Shown here piece by piece: positions 25,621 to 37,631 of a stretch of 64,000 nucleotides of DNA (positions within the stretch are counted from its first letter, which is position 1; every line of letters starts with the position of its first letter). A program made the position numbers and the translations under genes. Origin of the DNA: Metallyticus violacea (taxonomy: Eukaryota; Arthropoda; Insecta; Mantodea; Metallyticidae); assembly GCA_030762175.1 (NCBI GenBank), contig CM060834.1, positions 33,540,501-33,604,500 on the forward strand. The letters are read 5' to 3'. The notes beneath the pieces were generated by a model. The model saw nothing but the letters and a program-made list of their open reading frames with translations. It made no database searches and was not told where the DNA came from.

Positions 25621-25895
25621 GACTGAAATGGAATGTGGCAGGAAATAGATTTTTCAACAAAAAGACTTGTAATGGAGGAGTCTGGGGTTCGATTCCCAAC
25701 CAGGGCCTTCTTCCCTGACAGATATTTTTTCAGGTTTCCCTCAGCCCTTATTATTGGCAAAAGGCGGGGAAGGTCTGGAAGGTTTCCTTCCTTAAAAAAA
25801 AAGTCCTTTCCTAATTTATCATCTTATCTCCCGTAACATCAGTGTCCACCGCCTGGGTGCCTTAGTGGTAAAAGTGGGGTTAAACACATTTAAAA
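25621..25895 (+). mobile_element. SINE family 2 copy
   Basis: The head is degraded, but the B box is clear at about 25687-25698 (GGTTCGATTCC). The body carries CAGGTTTCCCTCAGCCC, TTATTGGCAAAAGGCGGGG and CCTTAAAAAA. It ends in GGTGCCTTAGTGGTAAAAG and a short A-rich tail. The body order matches the copy at 26017-26280. Confidence 0.75.
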
Positions 25896-26016
25896 AAATT
25901 AACAAAAATTGTTTTAAACCTTTTATTTATCCGATCCAAAAATTTTGGGACACCTGTATATAGCATATACATTTATGCTTTTAAGTGTATAAGTTAATGA
26001 AATTATGCTAGGTATA

Positions 26017-26246
26017 TATATTGACCGCCACGGGTGGCCGAGGCCGTTAAGGTGCGGAATGGTGAGCGGGATGTCGGGTTCGAATCCCGCCAGGATGTCC
26101 CTGATTTGAGGGGTTTTCCAGGTTTTCCTCAGTCCTCATAAATGGCAAATGCCGGCCAGAGACGTTTATTTCCTTAAAAAAAAAAATTTCCAATTTATCA
26201 TTTCATCTTATGTATCATCAGTGTTCACTGTCTGTGGTGCCTCAGT

Positions 26247-26278
<32 letters not shown>

Positions 26279-26280
26279 GA
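26017..26280 (+). mobile_element. SINE family 2 copy, best preserved, with target duplication
   Basis: This is the best copy of the family. It has a tRNA-like head with A box TGGCCGAGGCC (about 26035-26046) and perfect B box GGTTCGAATCC (26078-26088). The body follows, then GGTGCCTCAGTAGTAAAA and a run of about 28 A at 26250-26277. CTAGGTATA occurs on both sides, at 26008-26016 and 26281-26289, and is read as the target duplication. The long head resembles a tRNA with an extra arm (Leu/Ser type), but it is not a functional tRNA gene. Confidence 0.85.
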
Positions 26281-26289
26281 CTAGGTATA

Positions 26290-26950
26290 CAGTTGTTTCT
26301 GTAGAATAATAATCTCACTATAATTAATGGATCGGGGTCGTCCTGTGCAAGGAGCTTTAGACATTATAAGAAAAGTGAAAACCTTCAGAGTGTACATGGA
26401 CTATAAGCCCTTGTGGACGGGACAGCTTTGATTCATGAACTTGAACCGAGTTGTGAGACGTCCAACTCTCCTCACATTTCAAGGTCTATCTCACACAGTA
26501 AAGAAAACCGCGCTTGTCATATATGATTCACTCTAAAATTGGATCGGACTGTGGCCATTACATGTGGAGGATGTCGCCAGGACTATCATATACACGAACG
26601 TAATCATACTTCCTCATCCCAGGTCTTTGGGAGCAGAAGCCAACAATCCAATTTATTCAGTTCGCGTATGTGTGTATACGTGAGGGGAAGGAGAAGAGCT
26701 TTACCGACAAAGATTGGCGCCAGGAAAAAGACGGTAAAGAATGTAATCGACACTGTGTCGTGAGCAGTAAACTGTGAGGATATAAAGCTATCCTTATGAT
26801 CTGATTCATGTATTCTCTATGTAGTCTACGAACACTTTCTATAGTGTCAGCTCTTTCTGCAGGAGTCTTTTTTTCTCGATATAAAAATACAACGCATTAC
26901 ATTTTGTTGCTTGAGAAAGTGTAATAAACGTTTTCTGGAAATTAACAGGG
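26290..26950. other. Unassigned CpG-containing DNA
   Basis: A 74-codon open frame at 26539-26763 (+) is rich in Arg and Ser and has no motif I recognise. No repeat structure was seen. Confidence 0.35.
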
Positions 26951-26959
26951 AGTAATATT

Positions 26960-27275
26960 TTTGTCGGTCCTGATGCTGTACTGGTTTCCATACTTGCCTC
27001 CTAAACCCAAGATCGCGGGTTCAAGCCCGGCTAGGATCGATTGATTTTTTTCGGACGTAAAAACCCTAAGTACTTTACTTCCCGGAAGGGAAGTAAAGTC
27101 ATGGGTCTCGTGTCGTACATTTACGGCATTAAAAGAACCTCCAGCATGAATGAAGAGACCTTTCAGCAAAATTTGTCGGCCGTTTCATGCCCTGATTTGA
27201 ATGGGACGCTGATGAAATGAGATGTTAAAGAGCGTTCGCAATTTAAAAAAAAAAAAATAAATAAAAAAAAATAAA
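26960..27275 (+). mobile_element. SINE family 1 copy, near full length
   Basis: The B box GGGTTCAAGCCC lies at about 27017-27028, with a degraded A-box region before it. The family 1 body follows: TTCGGACGTAAAAACCCTAA, CTTCCCGGAAGGGAAGTAAA, TACATTTACGGCAT, GAATGGGACGCTGATGA, GAGATGTTAAAGAGCG. It ends in an A-rich tail at about 27243-27273. This copy shows that the family is tRNA-headed, which the truncated copy at 13.8 kb does not. Confidence 0.85.
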
Positions 27276-27529
27276 GTTGCAAAACATACATTTCTGATAA
27301 GAAAGGTAACCTAGACATTAAAAGCGTTAAGATACTTGTTATTGAGAACATGTTTTGTGTAAAATAAAAGTCTTTAAACTAAAACAAAAATATACACCTA
27401 ATCATTTTTGTGACGCCAAATATTAATTACTTGGCTCTAAAAAGCAAAATATTGAGTTTTATTCCATCTGTATACGTGGAAATTTAAAAATATTAAATAT
27501 AATTAACTTCCCTCATCTTTTTCTCACTG

Positions 27530-28068
27530 AACGAAGTGGCGCAGGCGGTAACACTTGGAGCTTTGGAAGGTTCTGGGTTCAAATCCCTTGGGCCGGCCAT
27601 CCTGTGTTCACTTTAGGCGAATATTGGGATGGTTCTTTACTTCCGAAGATTTTTCCGTTCTCCCATTTCATGTATTTTATTCCGTTGGCTGTGTTACAGG
27701 GTCAAAAGTGCCAGGAGAGGTGCGGTGGTACGGTGTGATGGTTGCTTGCTCTTGGAAAAGGCTTCTACCCCTGCGAGCGAACCCCTTGGAGAGGGGCCTC
27801 CGCTAGCTTCGGGGTGTTCTATCTTGAAGCGAGCTAGGGACTCGGGCTATGTTCGTCCGCCCGATGTTTCTTTCAATTGATCCCTTCCTCCCGTAGGTGT
27901 CCCCATTGAGGCATAGGCACAAAGGGTCATCCTTTGAGCAAGGCTGAAGTACCGAAATATCCTCCCTCTCTCCTCCCTCATCTCTTAACAATTCAATGCA
28001 TTTTTTTTAATTGGGGGTATATAACCGAAGATGGCTGCCAAAAGCGTGTTAAGCAAAAAAAAAAAACA
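27530..28068 (+). mobile_element. SINE family 3 copy (tRNA-headed)
   Basis: A consensus polymerase III A box TGGCGCAGGCGG (27537-27548) and B box GGTTCAAATCC (27576-27586) lie at normal tRNA spacing, followed by an unrelated GC-richer body through about 27900. A run of 12 A at about 28056-28067 may be the tail. If so the element is about 540 bp; otherwise it ends near 27900. No second copy was seen in the window. The intact promoter boxes and high CpG content suggest a comparatively young copy. Confidence 0.6.
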
Positions 28069-28149
28069 TCACAAACATATAACACAAAATGTCATGTTGA
28101 TATAATCTTATTCGTTCTTTTAGAGTGAATGTGGAGATTGTATTAAATA

Positions 28150-28205
28150 GATTTAATATATATATATATATTATATACATGTAATATAATATATATACAT
28201 TAAAT
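28150..28205. repeat. AT microsatellite
   Basis: Alternating AT tracts with minor interruptions. Confidence 0.8.
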
Positions 28206-28384
28206 TGTTCTACTTCTGCTTCAAAACAATCTACAGCACTTGGTTTAACACTTTTGGAATATATTAATAAGAAAAAATAAATTGTTATAGAATACGGCAA
28301 AACTTGATTGCCCCTTTATTTCTATAACTGAGATTACAGCTATCCAACTGTTCATTTATTGTACGTTGATTGATATGCGTGGGG

Positions 28385-28720
28385 AATGTGGTGTATCAGA
28401 GTTGGCTCAGGAAAAGAACAGTCTCTTTCAGTACATGCTTACTGCTGCTAAAAAAATTGGGGCCAAAGTAAAAGCTAATTATTCATTTATTCTTTGTTAA
28501 TTAAGGCACTCTCAAATATTCTTAATAACATAAGGAACAGGAAATATCCACAGTTATCAATGCTAAATTTTTTATGTATGAAAGAACAGTGATAAGCTCG
28601 AGAATTTTACAGCTATCTCATAACTGTTTAGATGCAAGTGATAACTCTGGGCTCTTGGAACTCGGTTGATGGGGTCATTAAGATTTGTCCCGCAATTTAG
28701 CAATAATTACACAGGCCTAT
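28385..28720 (+). repeat. Unclassified dispersed repeat, copy 1
   Basis: This stretch aligns by eye, with many mismatches, to 51945-52300 on the same strand. Shared words in order are GTGTATCAGAGTT, TCTCTTTCAGTACATG, TTATTCTTT.TTAATTA, ACAGGAAAT and TTAAG.TTTGT. There is no tRNA-like head, no poly-A and no coding signal. It may be part of a DNA transposon or an untranslated LINE segment. Confidence 0.6.
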
Positions 28721-29064
28721 GATAAAAAAAAAAACTTTTTCTTAAAACTTTGCCCCTCCTTTATGTATTTTTTGTTCAGCAATAAAAAATGGCATTTAAA
28801 ATGTCCTATCATGTAGAGGTTTTAATTTACAATAGTATTATATAATGCTTATTGGTCGAGAGACAGGGTATACTAAATTTCCATGGGACAGCAGAGCAGA
28901 AATTCAACACTGGAAAATAAAACACTGGGCACTAATAGCAGATCTTAAACCAGGAGTAAGGGTATTTTGCTTTAAAGTAATTTTTTTAATGTTTCATTTA
29001 TTGTCATTTTGACTGCATTGGTCTTCTTGCGACATCTGTAGATTGTTGACTGAATACTATAGGT

Positions 29065-29290
29065 GTTGTCTGTAGGAATGAATAAATGAAATGAATTAAT
29101 GATAGCACAAATGAGCTCATAGCCCTTGGTACCTTAAAGCTATCTGGCATTCACCTTCTCAGGGTAAGGAAAAATTCCAAAATAAAAAAACCTTTATCTA
29201 GACAGCTTGACCTGACGAGGATTCGAACCAGAACTTAAGGACTAGAAGTTGCAAATGAAACCACTAGACCATGGAGGCAGTTCATTGCAC
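29065..29290 (-). mobile_element. SINE family 4 copy (tRNA-headed), minus strand
   Basis: On the minus strand there is an A box CATGGTCTAGTGGTTTCA (complement at about 29258-29274) and a perfect B box GGTTCGAATCC (complement at 29219-29229). The body carries CTTACCCTGAGAAGGTGAAT and CTCATTTGTGCTATCATTAA. The body matches the copy at 48893 (+). The head resembles a Gly/Asp/Glu-type tRNA. Confidence 0.8.
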
Positions 29291-29374
29291 ATTTTATTAG
29301 CTCAAAGAGAATATTTCTGCTTCCTCTTCATATCAAACTACACATCACAAAAAAAATTTATTAAAGCTTCACCA

Positions 29375-29840
29375 ACAAATGCAAATTGCTTCAAAAACTT
29401 TGAAAAAAGTTCCCTCATCTATCAGATATCAAATTAAAAGAAGGCATAGTTGTTGACCTGGCTATAAGGAAACTTATGTTTGATGGAGAATTTCAATCAG
29501 ATGAAAGAGAAGCTTCACTTTAATTCTAGAGTGCATTAATTAATTTTCAGAAAACTGTAATGACCTTAATTATGTAAACATAGCCAGAAATATTCAAAGT
29601 GTTTGGATGTTCAATGAGCTTAAAACTACATGTTCTAACTGTACAGCTAGGCTTATCTCAAATAATCTTGATGCAGCGAGCAAAGAAAGAATGGGGTGCT
29701 TCTATCAGGACATTAAGGAAATGGAAATAAGATACCTAGGTTGATGGAATGTCAATGATTGAGATTTCTCCTGGAGGCTATGATAAGAAATTTCCAAAAC
29801 TTTGCACATGAGAAAAAGCAAGATACAGCGATTCATTTGC
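29375..29840 (+). pseudogene. Relic of the LGLMKQFV repeat-borne family, copy 2
   Basis: In shifting plus-strand frames it reads KEGIVVDLAIRKLMFDGEF (family KEGIF.GPQIRKLM.D..F) and later ERMGCFYQDIKEMEIRYLG (family ERFHQDI..ME.RYQG). An RKSK segment at the end corresponds to the basic C-terminal tail (HKRKSK) of the family. Stops between blocks show decay. It is on the opposite strand to copy 1 and is not part of the same insertion. Confidence 0.6.
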
Positions 29841-30400
29841 AAGAGGAAAAGGAGATAGAAGGCTTTGCAAGATCTTGCTTTAATTTTACTTGGAACTTGT
29901 AATTGTTTTGTAAATAAGTCCATAAATTTTGGACAAATATGTTTTATTTTATTCCATTTTACAAAATAATAATTGAACAATGGGTACATTATTATGTCAG
30001 AAAGTGCCAATCTACATTCTAGTAAAGTAAACTTAATTTCAAGTTCAGCACTACAAAACATACCCATAAATTCATATAAATTTTCCAAATTTTTTTAGTT
30101 TTTGTTACTAATTGCTGCTTAAAGTACTTTAATTATACTTTTGTCTGAACTTATGATGTAAGCATATCAATTTTATATTTCTTATGAATTGCATTTTATA
30201 ATTCAAACTTCATTTACAAATACTGTATCTACCATGTTCAGAATTTTGTATGTGAGAACTGTGATTTGCTTTTACACTAAGTAATTATGTTGATTACTTC
30301 CATCTTTTTGCTAAATTTATACTTTTCCTTGAAATATTCAAATATTAATTTCCATACGTATTGTACTTACGAAGCTGTTGACAATGGAGTGGTAATACAT

Positions 30401-30583
30401 CCTAAACTTAGGTATTCATTTTCTACACTAAACTCCATTTACTTACATAAAATAAGACCCGTTTCAGGAGAATCTCTCACATCTTCAGTGAGCAACTGAA
30501 CATGGGAGAGATTGTCCCAAAACGCATCTTATTTTATGTAAGTAAATGTAGTTTAGTGTAAAAAATGAATACCTAAGTTTAGG
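30401..30583. mobile_element. Foldback element 1 (about 78-bp arms) with hammerhead-like motifs
   Basis: Arms of about 78 bp starting CCTAAACTTAGGTATTCATT pair across a short centre near 30490. Both arms include CATTTACTTACATAAAATAAG. The left arm on the minus strand carries CTGAAGATG, an imperfect stem-loop, then GAAACGGGTC (30456-30488). The right arm has a more damaged version on the plus strand (30495-30528). A flanking block, GACAATGGAGTGGTAATA at 30370-30400, is shared with foldback element 5. Confidence 0.75.
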
Positions 30584-30727
30584 ATTAATTTCCATGTTAA
30601 CTTTTCTACAAAAGGTTTGTTATATCATTAAGTATAATATTATACCTTCTCTCCTGCTGTTCAACATTTACAAAAATATTATCATTAAGGAATGGTGAGA
30701 TAAACATAAACCACTGTTGATTTAGTC

Positions 30728-31170
30728 AACTGAAGACATAATTTTCCAATATTATTGTGTTTTTATTACAATTTAATTAAATGTGGACAAAAACACTTTG
30801 TTCTATACTTTATTTATGATTTAGAAAGAGAACAGCAGCTGGACTATTGTTTCACATGATGATTATCATTATTACTGCCCATAATTGATGCTTAAATCAT
30901 GCAAATGATAAAACAAAATGTAGTTCCAATCTTGATACTGAAAGGAGCAGTAACATGGAAGAGTAATTTAACTGGTATAATTATTATGGAAATTGTAATT
31001 ATTATGCAAGTCAGTGTATCACCAATATTTATTTGTCATACATAGTTTAGATAGCCTTTGATGCAGTGCAGTTAATTAGAGGCTTATATAGCTACTATTG
31101 ATTCAGTTTTAGTTACGTTAACTGAAGACATAATTTTCCAATATTATTGTCTTTTTATTAAAATTTCTAA
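30728..31170. repeat. Pair of direct repeats about 390 bp apart
   Basis: AACTGAAGACATAATTTTCC followed by AATATTATTGT and a T-rich tract occurs at about 30729-30775 and again at about 31119-31165, nearly identical over 45 bp. They could be ends of a small element or of a local duplication. The intervening DNA has no coding signal. Confidence 0.6.
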
Positions 31171-33172
31171 AGTTAAAGTAATGACTTGTGTTTGTTTTTT
31201 GATTTTTTGTTTTGTTTAGGAAAGGTCTATATGTTGGAGCTATGCAAGCAAAATATAACATGATAATTATTTAAAAAATTAAATTAATTTCAGCTTATAT
31301 AAATCTAAGTAATTTTTTATACTTAGAACTGCTGTTTAAATTAAATTACTGTTGATAATCTATGCAAATATGAGGCCAGATTCTTTGTATAAGAATGAAG
31401 TCTTTATGCAATGCATTTTAAATATTCAGTATCTGGTCAAATTATATTTTCCAAAGATTGTTGACTTATACAAAAATTGTGATGGAGAGATTTTGAAAAT
31501 GATGACCAGATTCAACAAATAGTATGATATAAATACTAAAAAAGAAATGGTTTGAATTATGAGCATTGCATTGAATTGCAATGAGTTTTATTACAGAATA
31601 TATTAAAAAAATGAGATTTAAATGAACTATTTTTGCTATACCTTTTTGGAATTGCAATTTAGCATCAATTTTTTTCATCACCTATATAAACTGTTCATAG
31701 CTTTTATACAAAGAAGTTTAACACTTCTTAGTGCATCAAAAGAAAATGACCAAGGTACTATTTGAGAATCTACAACCACTATCATTATTATCGGCATTAT
31801 AATGGTAGAATTGCATTCATTTTTAAAGTACATTTTCCATTTAGCCTCAATTACATCATAATATCTCCTTCCAAAATGTAACGGATCATTTTGAGTTCTT
31901 TTGCAATTTAACTAACAATTAATGTGGAGATCACCTGCTATGCAAAGCTACACAAAATATGTCATCTATTAACTTGAAGTGTGGTTGACAATTAGCTGAG
32001 GATGCAGACAATGGTGATATAAACAAGTGAAGCTACAAGAGTATGTAGTTTGACTCAATCATACAATAATTTAATTATGTCATCTATTATTTAAGTATGA
32101 TAAATATGACATACCAAAATGTGGCATCCGCTAGTAAATAGTTGATATCTTGTTTTCTTTGTTGGGAAGAATATTCAAAACTTCTAAAAAGTGGCTTTGA
32201 TCCATCAGATTTAGTTTTACATCTCATCCTTCTGTGGGTAGAAGTAGAACAGGAACTAAACAACATAAATATTAATAACTAGAAGTTAGATATTATTTAG
32301 CATATAGATGGATGATCTTTTCTTTTTCTTTTTGACTCAAGACTTTTAGTAGCAAATAAAAAGTGACTTTATTGAGCATTTTTGCAAAAGTTACTAACTA
32401 CAATTTTTTTCAATTTTGAGATTTTCAAATAATCAAACTTTTTTAAAACTTTTTAGCTCAGTACAATTTTTCAGAACTGAATAAAATTTACAATAGTAAA
32501 TTGAAGATGAAAAGTAAGTTTTAAAAATCTGTATCTATAGAAAAGATATAAAGATACAAGATATAAAATGAATTTGTGAATTCACCATATATAAGGTAAA
32601 GATATAAATATTATTCATTTAAAAAAAAAATTCTTTTATTCCTGTATCTCAAAAATTTACAGTAATGAGGATAATGTAATTCTGGTTTATTAGCAAGTTA
32701 GTATCCTATTTTATTAAAGACCACAATTAACTGCACCAGATTGTAGAAAATTTGGTCTTCGAGAGCATATTTCACAGACTATTCTTAAGGTTTTACTCTT
32801 TAAGATGAATGCACCATGATTGTTTGGGGAAGAAAAAAATAGTGCAGTCAGATTGACATAGAGGACATAATAAGAATGGTGGGCAAAGTAAAATAAAAAA
32901 AACCATGTCTGCTCCCCCCCCCCCCCCCCAAAGTGATATAAAGAATCTAATGGAACATTCTGATATAATCTTAACAGGAAGTTAAAATGACTTGCCTGCA
33001 TGTTTGCCAAACAGTACTAGAGGAGAACTCTAATGCAGGGTAACATAAAGAAGCCCCACGCTAGCTTATGCAGAACTGTTTGGGTTAGATCTAAGAGACA
33101 GAAAATGAAGAAGTTAACTTGTGAATTATTTTTTAGAAATACTAAATATTTATCTTAATAACTGTAATGGTA
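31171..33172. other. AT-rich DNA, no gene seen; run of 16 C
   Basis: No exon was recognised. A run of 16 C lies at 32914-32929, unusual in such AT-rich sequence and likely length-unstable. Confidence 0.5.
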
Positions 33173-33655
33173 TAAGGTGGTATCTAAAAGTGTCCTGACT
33201 GGTTCTGTAGCACTGCAACAGATAGCAGTACACGATTGCAGAAAACAGTAACTCTGAATTAGCATATAAACAAATCTCTGAATTAGCAGTTTGCCAAGCA
33301 GCATCACTGCAGTGAAATCAATCAGTGGAAGTTCAAAAAGTCTGGGAAATAGTTAATAAGGATCATAGGAGAATAGTCAACTCCTGCAGACTTCTTCCTT
33401 TTCCAGAAGATGAAGATGCACCTCTTAGTCACAATTTCAAGAATGGTGATGAGATGAAGCCTGAATCATAAAATGTTCTACACTCACTTATAAAGAATGA
33501 CTTTGAGGCCGCATTCTAAAAGTAGCAGAAATGCTGGGACTGGTGTATTGCTGCCCAACGAGACTATTTTAAAGGAAATGGCATTCAAAATTAGATAAAT
33601 TAAGTATTTTTTGTAACAGAACTAGTTCAGAAATTTTTTGATAGCACCTCAATTA
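33173..33655 (+). mobile_element. Internally deleted mariner-like element with terminal inverted repeats
   Basis: The left end (AAGGTGGTATCTAAAAGTGT, then CCTGACTGGTTCTGTA) pairs with the right end read in reverse (GAGGTGCTATCAAAAAATTT, then CTGAACTAGTTCTGTT), giving terminal repeats of about 35 bp next to TA dinucleotides. Between them only the transposase C-terminus survives: ADFFLF at about 33386-33403 (mariner PADFFLFP block) and, in another frame, NDFEAAF at 33496-33516 followed by WCIAAQRDYFKGN (mariner W..C....G.YFEGD tail). The catalytic core is deleted. Total length is about 480 bp. Confidence 0.75.
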
Positions 33656-36600
33656 TATGGTTAATATACTTTAAAGTACTAAAGTGTAATGCAATAATAC
33701 ATTTTGTGAAATTAAAATAATATTCCATATGCACATAGTAACCTGTAGCAAAGTATGGTTTTTTGTATAGGCTAGGCTGAGACGGGATGTAAAAATTAAT
33801 TAAAAATCTAATTTATGCTAAATATACTATGACAATGGCTCTGTAATTTTATCCTAAAATATTTTAGTGTTCAAAATTATGCATTTAACTATCAACAATC
33901 TAAGTGAAAATAAAATTAAATTACATAAAATATTAAAAAAATGTTGTATGACTCTATGACTCACTCTTAAATCTGTTTGTACCTATATAACCTCAACAGT
34001 ACTTCCCTTTTTCTGCATAAATTACATCAATCATTCTTGAAATAAATTCTTGACACTTACTGAAGTTTTTGCTACCCTTTCTCTATAATTCTTGTAAGAT
34101 ATCATACAGCCCTAAAGAAGGCTTCACCCTTGCTTAAGCTTAATAAAAATAGTAGTTTAATGAAGGATTTGGAGAAGTTTGGAGATAGTGGAATATTCGG
34201 AACAGGTATGTATAAAAAACTGCTTACCCTACCTCAGTGTAGTAATAAAATACAAAACATTAAATATAAACATGTTTGTATTCACATTGCTTCTCAGTTC
34301 CATTTAAAAGGTTTAAAGTTGGTTGCACATTTAGTATACAAATTGCAAGGTGGAGAGCGCACACAATAGAAGCACATAGTATATATTCAATCAGCATTTG
34401 TTTACTTGACAGAGTAGTTTTACTGTCTGACACTTTCATTGTCATTTATAAAATTCTAGAGATGTGTAATTTCCAGTCATAGGATGTATGCCTTAAAGCA
34501 ATCCTCTGTGCATGTGATGGATATTAATTCTTCAACTAATATCTATATAAAATGGAATCTAATGTTTTGACAATACAGTTGCAAGGGAAAAAGAAGAATA
34601 AAATTTAAATGTGTAACAATTTTCACTACACCGCAATATTTATAGAGGATTATTACAATAAATCTACTGATAGTAAAAATTTATACCTTATTGTTAAAAA
34701 AATTACAAACTCAGTTCTTATTTTTACAAAAACAACTTATTTTGATGTTTTAGAAAATGGAAAGTGTCAGACGATATTATATAATACCATTCACACATAT
34801 ATAACTGATCCATTACCATGAACAAGGTAATTTAGTTGCTATCAAATATTTCTTGAGAGCAACTTGGTAACAATAATAGCTTTGGTGTGAGGATTTATCC
34901 ATTTACCCACTTCTATATTTGTTAATCAAATATTTGGATGCTTCTTAAGTAGCAGCACACATTAGAAATAATGTAACCTGAATAACTGTTTCATTAATTA
35001 TTAATTATAGCTTTAAAGGATTTTCTTTTTGTCATTGCTATTCTGCCAGCCTGTGGTACCCATTTGAATACAAAAATACATGCTCCAAATGATTCAGAAT
35101 TTCTTTCTTACATGATGAATCCTTCGGCTATACACTGCTGACAGAATATCAGTTACCTTCATGTGATAGACACATTACACAACACTCACAACATCACTTT
35201 TACTTTAGTAGTACAAATAACAAATAAAAATTAAAAGTTACAATACTATACATATTAACTAATAGTAATTTTTTTTAAATATACATATATAATACTTTTA
35301 GCAGTGTATATGAAAAGGTTGATTGCTAAAAAGGTGATAAAAATATGCTTTATACATTTTATTTTATTGTTTTTTTTCCTCTCTTTTTCAAATAAGTAAT
35401 CCTTGTACTGAACCGCTTTTATATAAGGAATGTCCATAAAATTGAGTTCAATATCCTGAAAAGAAAAAGTGGATATTAAGTTCATCTAGGAGTATCAGTG
35501 GCTCTGAGTGTTATAATTTTAGTATAATTTCTGCAACACTGCTCAGGCTACAAGAAATTGATCTGGACTGATAAATCTATAGAATTAGCCATAAAAACAT
35601 TTTTTCTATATGAAGTTAGCACTCTAACATCCGTCACATTAAATGTTTAGCAATAATTTTGAAAATGGTTCAAATTCTACTATCAAATGGAATTAGAAGT
35701 AAGTACTAATAGTAGTCTTATCTAACAAGTCCCTGAATGGCCCTTGGGAAGCATTAGTAAATCTTTTCAAATACAAAACTCAACTAGTACTTCTTAATAT
35801 TTGAAGTATTTTAAAACTTTACTTCCAATTCTGTGGACATTCATGCTGTAATGAGATATTCTATATACTCTTAAGATAAAATAAACATAAGACAAATAAA
35901 ACTTTATGACATTAAATAAAGGGATTTGAATATTAGCAATATCACGATAATCTTGCTTACATATAAACATATGTATATTATCTCTTATATGCACTGGAAT
36001 TCTTGTCCTAAGGCCATATTATGACAAGTTCCTTCAGTTGTGTATTTTTAGGAGCATGGTAAATTCATGGACAATGCTCCATTTTTTTTATTACAGATAG
36101 TTGTCGAAAATACCTACAAGACACAATCAGAAAATGGCAAGAAAGCAGGAAAAACAACATGGCTTTTTAGAGGACAGTGTAAATATAGTATCACATTAGA
36201 ATTATTTCACACATTATAAGTTTTAATAATTATTAGTCATTTCTTGAAATCTGAACTGAAGTCATATACTGTGATGATACACATGCACTAAGTTACTTCT
36301 CGAGTAGCAGATTGTGCCTTTTTTGTTTGTTTTATCTTTAATCAAGAGGATTATGAATCCATTTTCCATTTCAAACATTTACAGCCTCCTTAATACACGT
36401 TTAAGATAAGTAAAACTAACCATAAGAATCTAAAACTCCATTAAATGGACAGTATCTGGAGAGCCAGAAAAGATTTAGTCATTGTGCAAATATATTAATT
36501 ATCAAAATTGTATTGCTTAAATATTATGAAGTCAAATTATAGAAAAATATTGTATAATTTTTTTAATCTCTATTGCCTACTCTGCTTTGCGTTAATGTCC

Positions 36601-37328
36601 TCTGCCAGCCTGAGTGCAGAGTCAAACACTTTCTCTTAAGTTCACCATTCATTAGTCCCTTTAGGTGGTTGAAAGAATAGCACAGATAGGAAACAAGCAG
36701 AGGAAACTTATAAGTTAACATTAAAGCAAAATCTCAGAGGCTCTTTGTCTGTTCTCCTCCTCCCCTCATTATTTAATGCTCAGGATGGAGAAGCAGGTTG
36801 CACTCCTAAATGCTGACCAACCAACCTAGAGTCAGCCAGCATTCTCATCATTCACATTGTCTTTACAGTTTAATCCTGAACTTATAAATTAATTTTCAAC
36901 AGAATATTTATTTTACTTAATCAAATATTTTTTGCTTTAAACATTCTTGTTATAATAAAATGGCTTATCCTGGATAGTACAAATGTTTTATTATCTTTAG
37001 GTTGCATTTATTTCATTATTCCCATTTAAAGCAGGGCACACAATTTATATCCTTATAATATTCTATTCAACAGTGTGCTGTAATAAACTTAAGATGGCTT
37101 GCACATGATTTTCTTAAATTTAAAATTTTTGTTTCATTAAAAATTAGTTTCCAAAAAGTTTAGTTTGAACCTGAACAGTACTTTGATTAATTTTTAAAAA
37201 TATTATATTTTTATTAATAATATTCCAATTACAGGCAAAGGCAAAAAAATAACTTTTAATATCTATGATTTATTCTCTGAGCCCATCTTGCTTGATTGGT
37301 AACAATTTCTGATCATGTTGGTTTGCTG
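33656..37328. other. AT-rich DNA, no gene seen
   Basis: About 3.7 kb with very few CpG and only short open frames without recognisable domains. A slightly GC-richer patch at 36590-36850 has no match I know. Confidence 0.5.
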
Positions 37329-37631
37329 ACATTTATACTTCACTTAACTGATTTTTTAATTGGGAACATTTGCTCCCATCATCAGCAGAAGACATACTCC
37401 GAGATGGTTGGAGATTTATTCAATAAATTTCTGCGACCGCCTACAGAGCATCATCAGCAGAAGATCAATCAGTAGAAGCATACTCTGTAGACAGTTGGAG
37501 TTTTATTTAATAAATTTTTTCAAACACCTACAGTGTATGCTTCTACTGGTTGGTCTTCTGCTGATGATTGGAGCAAATGTTCCCGGAACATGCTCAATTA
37601 AAAAAACCAAATGGGTGAAGTATAAATGTTT
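37329..37631. mobile_element. Foldback element 2 with hammerhead-like motif
   Basis: The outer arms pair (ACATTTATACTTCAC at the left, its complement ending near 37631). An inner inverted repeat of AGTAGAAGCATACTCTGTAG-type sequence pairs around 37470-37545. The right arm (37561-37594) reads CTGATGATTGGAGCAAATGT then TCCCGGAACATGCTC. The left arm carries the complement of CTGATGATGGGAGCAAATGT (37361-37386) but lacks the last 11 bases. CATCATCAGCAGAAG occurs twice in the left half (about 37379 and 37449), so the element contains an internal duplication. Confidence 0.7.
37561..37594 (+). ncRNA. Hammerhead-like motif, right arm of foldback element 2
   Basis: CTGATGA, then TT, then GGAGC-AAAT-GTTCC (5-bp stem including one G-U pair), then CGGAAC-AT-GCTC. 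This corresponds to the motif of element 5, with GAAAC changed to GGAAC and GTC to GCTC, so it is decayed. The same spacing and stem position in an otherwise different foldback element argue for a shared functional origin. Confidence 0.3.

Noticed and set aside
26017..26100. Functional tRNA gene suggested by good A and B boxes
   Set aside because: The head is followed by a shared SINE body, a long poly-A tail and a target duplication, and it does not fold into an intact cloverleaf by eye.
29705..30088. 127-codon minus-strand open frame
   Set aside because: It overlaps the antisense of a repeat-family relic and continues into AT-rich DNA. Its composition is Phe/Leu/Tyr-rich, as expected from AT-rich antisense sequence.
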